The position numbers and the translations under genes were made by a program. A DNA stretch of 64,000 bases. It comes from Clitoria ternatea (taxonomy: Eukaryota; Streptophyta; Magnoliopsida; Fabales; Fabaceae). Location: the NCBI GenBank assembly GCA_037962975.1, contig CM075675.1:10001-74000 (forward strand), given 5' to 3'. Shown here in pieces: positions 59,601 to 64,000 of the stretch. Every line of letters starts with the position of its first letter. The first letter of the stretch is position 1. The notes under the pieces were generated by a model that was not told the origin of the DNA, made no database searches, and saw only the letters and a list, made by a program, of their open reading frames with translations.

Positions 59601-62600
59601 CTTTTTACGACTATGCTTAGAAAGGGATTGTAGGATTGTCCATAAAGTTTCATCAGATTTCTCCAACAGAAGCGGCAGAATTTCTCCAACAATGAAATTT
59701 TAGTAAATTTTGAAGGCTAATGCCCACGAAAATTTGACAAAACCAAGCGGTGGAGCCTTTACATGATATTTTACGGTCATACATACAAAGGTGTTGTAAG
59801 GTTGACCTTGAAGTTTCATCAGATTTCTCAATGCGAAGGGGCAGATTTTCTACAATGATGAATTTTTAGCCAAGTTTGAAGGCTAATGCCCATGAAATAT
59901 GACAAAATCGAGCGTCTGAATATTTGCATGATTTTTTACGGTCATGCTTACAAAGGCGTTGTAGGGTTGTCCCAGAAGTTTCATCCGATTTCTTTAAGGG
60001 AAGGGCCAGATTTTCTCCAACAATGAATTTTAGCCAAATTTGAAGGCTAATGCCCACGAAAATATAGCAAAACGAGCGGTTGAATTTTTACATGATTTTT
60101 TACGGCCATGCTTAGAAATGCATTGTTAGGTTATCCCTGAAGTAGCTTTAAATTTCTTAAAGGGAAGGGGCAATTTGCTCCAAAGATTAATTTTTAGCAA
60201 AATTTGAAGGCATCCATGAAAATATAACAAAATCGAGCGGTTGAATATTTGTAGGATTTTTTGTGGCAATGCTTACAAAGTCGTTGTAGGGTTGTCCATG
60301 AAGTTTCATCAAATTTTTCTAAGGAAAGGGGCGATTTTCTTCAACAGTGAACTTTTAGCTAAATTTGCCCTTGAAAATATGACAAAACCGAGCGGTTAAA
60401 TTTTTACATGATATTTTACGGCCATGCTTACAAAGGCGTTGTAGGGTTATCCTTGAAGTTCCTCAGATTTCTTAAAGGGAATGGAAGATTTTCTCTAACA
60501 ATGCATTTTTAGCCAACTTTCAAGGCTAATAAACATGAAAATATGACAAAAATAAGTGGTTGAATAATTCCATGAGTTTTTACAGCAATGCTTAGAAAGG
60601 CAATGCAAGCTTGTTCCTAAAGTAGCATTAGATTTCTCTAAGGGAAGGGTGATTTTCTCCAACAATGAATTTTTGCCAAAGTTGAAGGCTAATTCCCACT
60701 AAAATATGACAAAACTGAACAGTTGAATATTTGCATGATTCTTTATGGCCATGCTTACAAAGGCGTTGTAGGGTATGCCCTATAGTTTCATCAAATTTCT
60801 AAAGCGTAGGGGTAATTTTCTCCAACAATGAATTTTTTCTAAATTTGAAGGCTAATGCTAGGGAAAATATGACAAAATTGAGTGGTTGAATATTTTCATG
60901 ATTTTTTACGGCCATGCTTACAAAGGCATGTGAGGTCGTCCTTGAAGTATCATTAGATTTCTCAAAGGGAAGGAACGATTTTCTCCAACAATGAATTTTT
61001 AGCCAAATTTGAAGACATGCCCACGAAAATATGACAAAATCGAGCGGTTGGATTTTTGAATGATTTTTTACGGCTATGCTTAGAAAGGCATTGTAGTGGC
61101 TTCCCTGAAGTTTCATCAGATTTCTAAGAGGGAAGGGGCGATTTTCTCCAAAGATTAATTTTTAGCCAAATTTGAAGGTTAATGCCTATGAAAATATGAC
61201 AAAACTGATCCGTTAAATTTTTGTATCATTTTTATGGTCATCCTTAGAAAGCCATTATGGTGTTGTCCCTAAAGTTTCATCAGATTTCTCTAAAAGAAGA
61301 GGCAAATTTTCTCAAACGATGAATTTTTAGCCACACTTGAAGGCTAATGCCACGAAAATTTGACAAAACCAAACGGATGAACTTTTGCAAGATGTTTTGC
61401 GGCCATGCTTAAAAAGGCATTGTAGGAGTGACCCTGAAGTTTCATCATATTTCTCTAAGAGAATGGGTAGATTTTCTCCAACGATGAATTTTTAACAAAT
61501 TTTAGAGGCTAATGCCCAAGAAAATTTGACAAAACCGAGTGGTGAAATATTTGCATAATCTTTTATAGCCATGCTTACAAAGGCGTTTTAAGGTCACCCC
61601 TAAAGTATCATAAGATTTCTCTACGGGAAAGGGTGATTTTATCCAACGATGAATTTTTTGTCAAATTTAAAGTCTAATGCCCACAAAAATATAAAAAATC
61701 AAGTGGTTAAATGTTTGTGGGATTTTTTGCGGCCATGCTTACAAAAGGCGTTGTAGGGTATGTCTTGAAGTTTCGTCAGATTTCTCTAAGGGAAAGGGCA
61801 GATTTTCTCCAACGATGAATTTTTAGCCAAATTTGAAGGCTAATGCCCACAAAAATATGAAAAGAACGAGTGGTTGAATTTATGCGTGATTTTTTACGGC
61901 CTTGCTTAGAAAGGCATTGTAGTGTTGTCCCTGAAGTTTCCTCATATTTCTCTAGGTGTCGTAGGGTATGCCCTTAAGTTTCATCATATTTCTCTAAAGG
62001 AAAGGAAAATTTTCTCCAGTAATGAATTTTTAACCAAATTTGAAAGCTAATGTCGACAAAAATATGACAAGACCGAGTGGTTGAATTTTTGTATGATTTT
62101 GTGCGACCATGCTTAGAAAGGCATTGTAGGGTTGTCCCTAAAGTTTTATCAGATTTCTCTAAGGGAAGGGGAAGATTTTCTCCAATGATGTATTTTTAGC
62201 CAAATTTGAAGGCATGCCCACGAAAATATGGCAAAATTGAGTCGTTGAATATTTGCATGATTTTTTGCTGCCATGCTTACAAAGGCGTTGTAAGGTCGTC
62301 CCTGAAGTATCATCAGATTTCTCTAAGGGAATGAGCCACTTTCTCCAATGATGAATTCTTTAACCAAATTTGAACTTTAATGCCCATGAAAATATGACAA
62401 AACTGAGGAGTTGAATATTTAAAGGATTCTTTATGGCCATGCATACAAAGGTGTTGTAGTGTATGCCCTATAGTTTTATCAGATTTCTCTAAGGGAATGG
62501 GTAGATTTTCTCCAACAATTAATTTTTAGCCAAATTTGAAGGCTAATGCCCATGAAAATGACATGACCGAGTGGCTGAATTTTTACATGATTTTTTACGG

Positions 62601-64000
62601 CCACACTTAGAAAGGAATTATAGTGTTGTCCATGAAGTTTCATCGGATTTCTCCAAGGGAATTGGTAGATTCTCTTAAACGATGAATTTTTAGCCAAATT
62701 TGAAGGCTAATACCCATAAAAATTTGACAAAACGGAGCTGATGAACTTTTGCATGATGTTGCGGCCATGCTTGGAAAGGCTTTGTAGGATGACCCAAAAG
62801 TTCTATCAGATTTCTCCAAGAGAATGGGCAGATTTTCTACAACGATGAATTTTTAGCAAATTTTAGAGGCTTTAGGGTTTAGGGTTTAAGGCATATTAGC
62901 AAATTTTCTCCAACGATGAATTTTTAGTAAATTTTGTATGATTTTTTACGACCTTGCTTAGAAAGGCATTGCAGGGTTATCCCTGAAGTTTCATTAGATT
63001 TCTCTAAAGGAAGGGGAAGATTTTCTCCAACGATGTATTTTTAGCCAAATTTGATGGCATGCGCACGAAAATATGACAAAATCGAGTAGTTGAATATTCG
63101 CATGATTTTTTGCGGCCATACTTACAAAGGCGTTGTCGGGTTGTCCCTAAAGTTTCATTAGATTTCTCAAGGGGAAAGGGCAGATTTTCTCCAATGATGA
63201 AATTTTAGCTAAATTTAAAGGCTAATGCCCACGAAAATATGACAAAACCGAGCAGTTGAATATTTACATGATTTTTTGTGGTCATGCTTACGAAGGCGTT
63301 TTAAGGTCGTCCCTAAAATATAATCAGATTTTCTCTAAGGGAAGGGGCAATTTTCTCTAACAATGAGTTTTTAGCCAAATTTGAAGTCTAACGCCCACGA
63401 AAATATGACAAAACTGAGCAGTTGAATATTTGTATGATTCTTTGTGGCCTTGCTTACAAAGGTTTTTATAGAGTATTCCCTGTAGTTTCATCAGATTTCT
63501 CTAAGGGAATGAGTAGATTTTCTCCAATGATGAATTTTTAGCCAAATTTAAAGGCTAATGCCCATGAAAATATGACAAGACCGAGTGGTTGAATTTTTTC
63601 ATTATTTTTTGCGTGCATGCTTAGAAAGGCATTGTAGTGTTATGCCTGAAGTTTCATCAGATTTCTTTAAGTGGAGAGGTATGTTTTCTCCAACGATAAA
63701 TTTTTAGTCAAATTTGAAGGCTAATGCCCACGAAAATATGAAAAAACCTATTTGCATGATTTTTTGGGGTCATGCTTACAAAGGCATTGTATGGTCGTCC
63801 CTGAAGTATCATAAGATTTCTCTAAGGGAAATGGCAATTTTATCCAACGATGAATTTTTTGTCAAATTTAAAGTCGAATGGCCATAAAAATATAACAGAA
63901 CTGGGCGGTTGAATATTTGTAGGATTTGTTGCGGCCATGCTTACAAAGGCGTTGTAGGGTATGCCTTAAAGTTTGATCAAATTTCTCAAAGGGAAGGGGT
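56691..64000. repeat. Junction segment 5 and long satellite array 6 (runs off the window)
   Basis: After the junction (to about 56860) the array to about 58600 follows variants seen in array 2 from 39140. From there to the window end it is a run of about 32 monomers, 155-170 bp apart, whose order has no match in the earlier arrays. Many have an AAAGGCGTTGTAGGGT variant. The - strand frames at 58305-62697 are satellite reads. Nothing else is seen here except a short telomeric motif at 62871-62888. Confidence 0.9.
62871..62888. repeat. Short telomeric motif inside the satellite
   Basis: TTTAGGGTTTAGGGTTTA, two and a half perfect heptamers in G-rich orientation, interrupts a monomer that resumes at a different phase (GGCATATTAGCAAATTTTC). 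Confidence 0.85.

Noticed and set aside
36033..62697. Many 60-108 residue - strand frames in the satellite
   Set aside because: They are the same satellite text read repeatedly; broken in most monomers.

Overview
The window is repetitive plant nuclear DNA. It has telomere-type heptamers (CCCTAAA/TTTAGGG), two nested Ty3/gypsy LTR retrotransposons of plant lineages, and a long satellite block. I see no ordinary cellular gene, rRNA or tRNA. The setting looks subtelomeric or like another heterochromatic block of an angiosperm. A legume (Phaseoleae) is my guess from the general feel of the LTR and satellite sequence, with low confidence. No database search was possible.

Layout. (1) 1-4634 and 35042-35600 are one degenerate telomere-like array that switches strand orientation several times and contains block duplications. 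(2) 4635-35041 is an Athila-like Ty3/gypsy element on the + strand. It has about 1.8 kb LTRs, a tRNA-Asp-type primer site, gag-protease-RT-RNase H-integrase, and an extra ORF in the env position. It sits in the telomere-like array with a perfect 5-bp target duplication, ACCCT. Its coding frame has several stops and a frameshift. (3) 9617-25686 is a second element, of Tat type with two RNase H domains. It inserted in the opposite orientation into the Athila RT gene, with target duplication AATAC. Its gag-pol (- strand) has four in-frame stops and its 5' LTR is internally deleted. (4) Between integrase and 3' LTR, the Tat element carries two tandem, diverged copies of an antisense (+ strand) gene. 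Each copy has two exons with a short phase-1 intron at the same site, and both are fully open. Around them are minisatellites, including about ten repeats that can fold into a small hairpin with compensatory stem changes. (5) 35601-64000 is a composite satellite domain. A roughly 165-bp AT-rich satellite alternates with degenerate telomere-like blocks, an AT-rich unique segment and a heptameric (TACCTGY)n array. The composite unit occurs five times, and the domain ends in about 7 kb of satellite only.

How the parts relate: the sense genes of both retrotransposons give the usual gag/pol replication machinery, but both copies are disabled as they stand. The antisense genes of the Tat element and the env-position ORF of the Athila element are accessory genes of unknown function. 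The most unusual observations are the duplicated, spliced, intact antisense gene inside a decayed element, the covarying hairpin repeats beside it, and the multi-layer satellite with its telomere-sized TACCTGY heptamer. Positions of array boundaries are approximate to some tens of bases.
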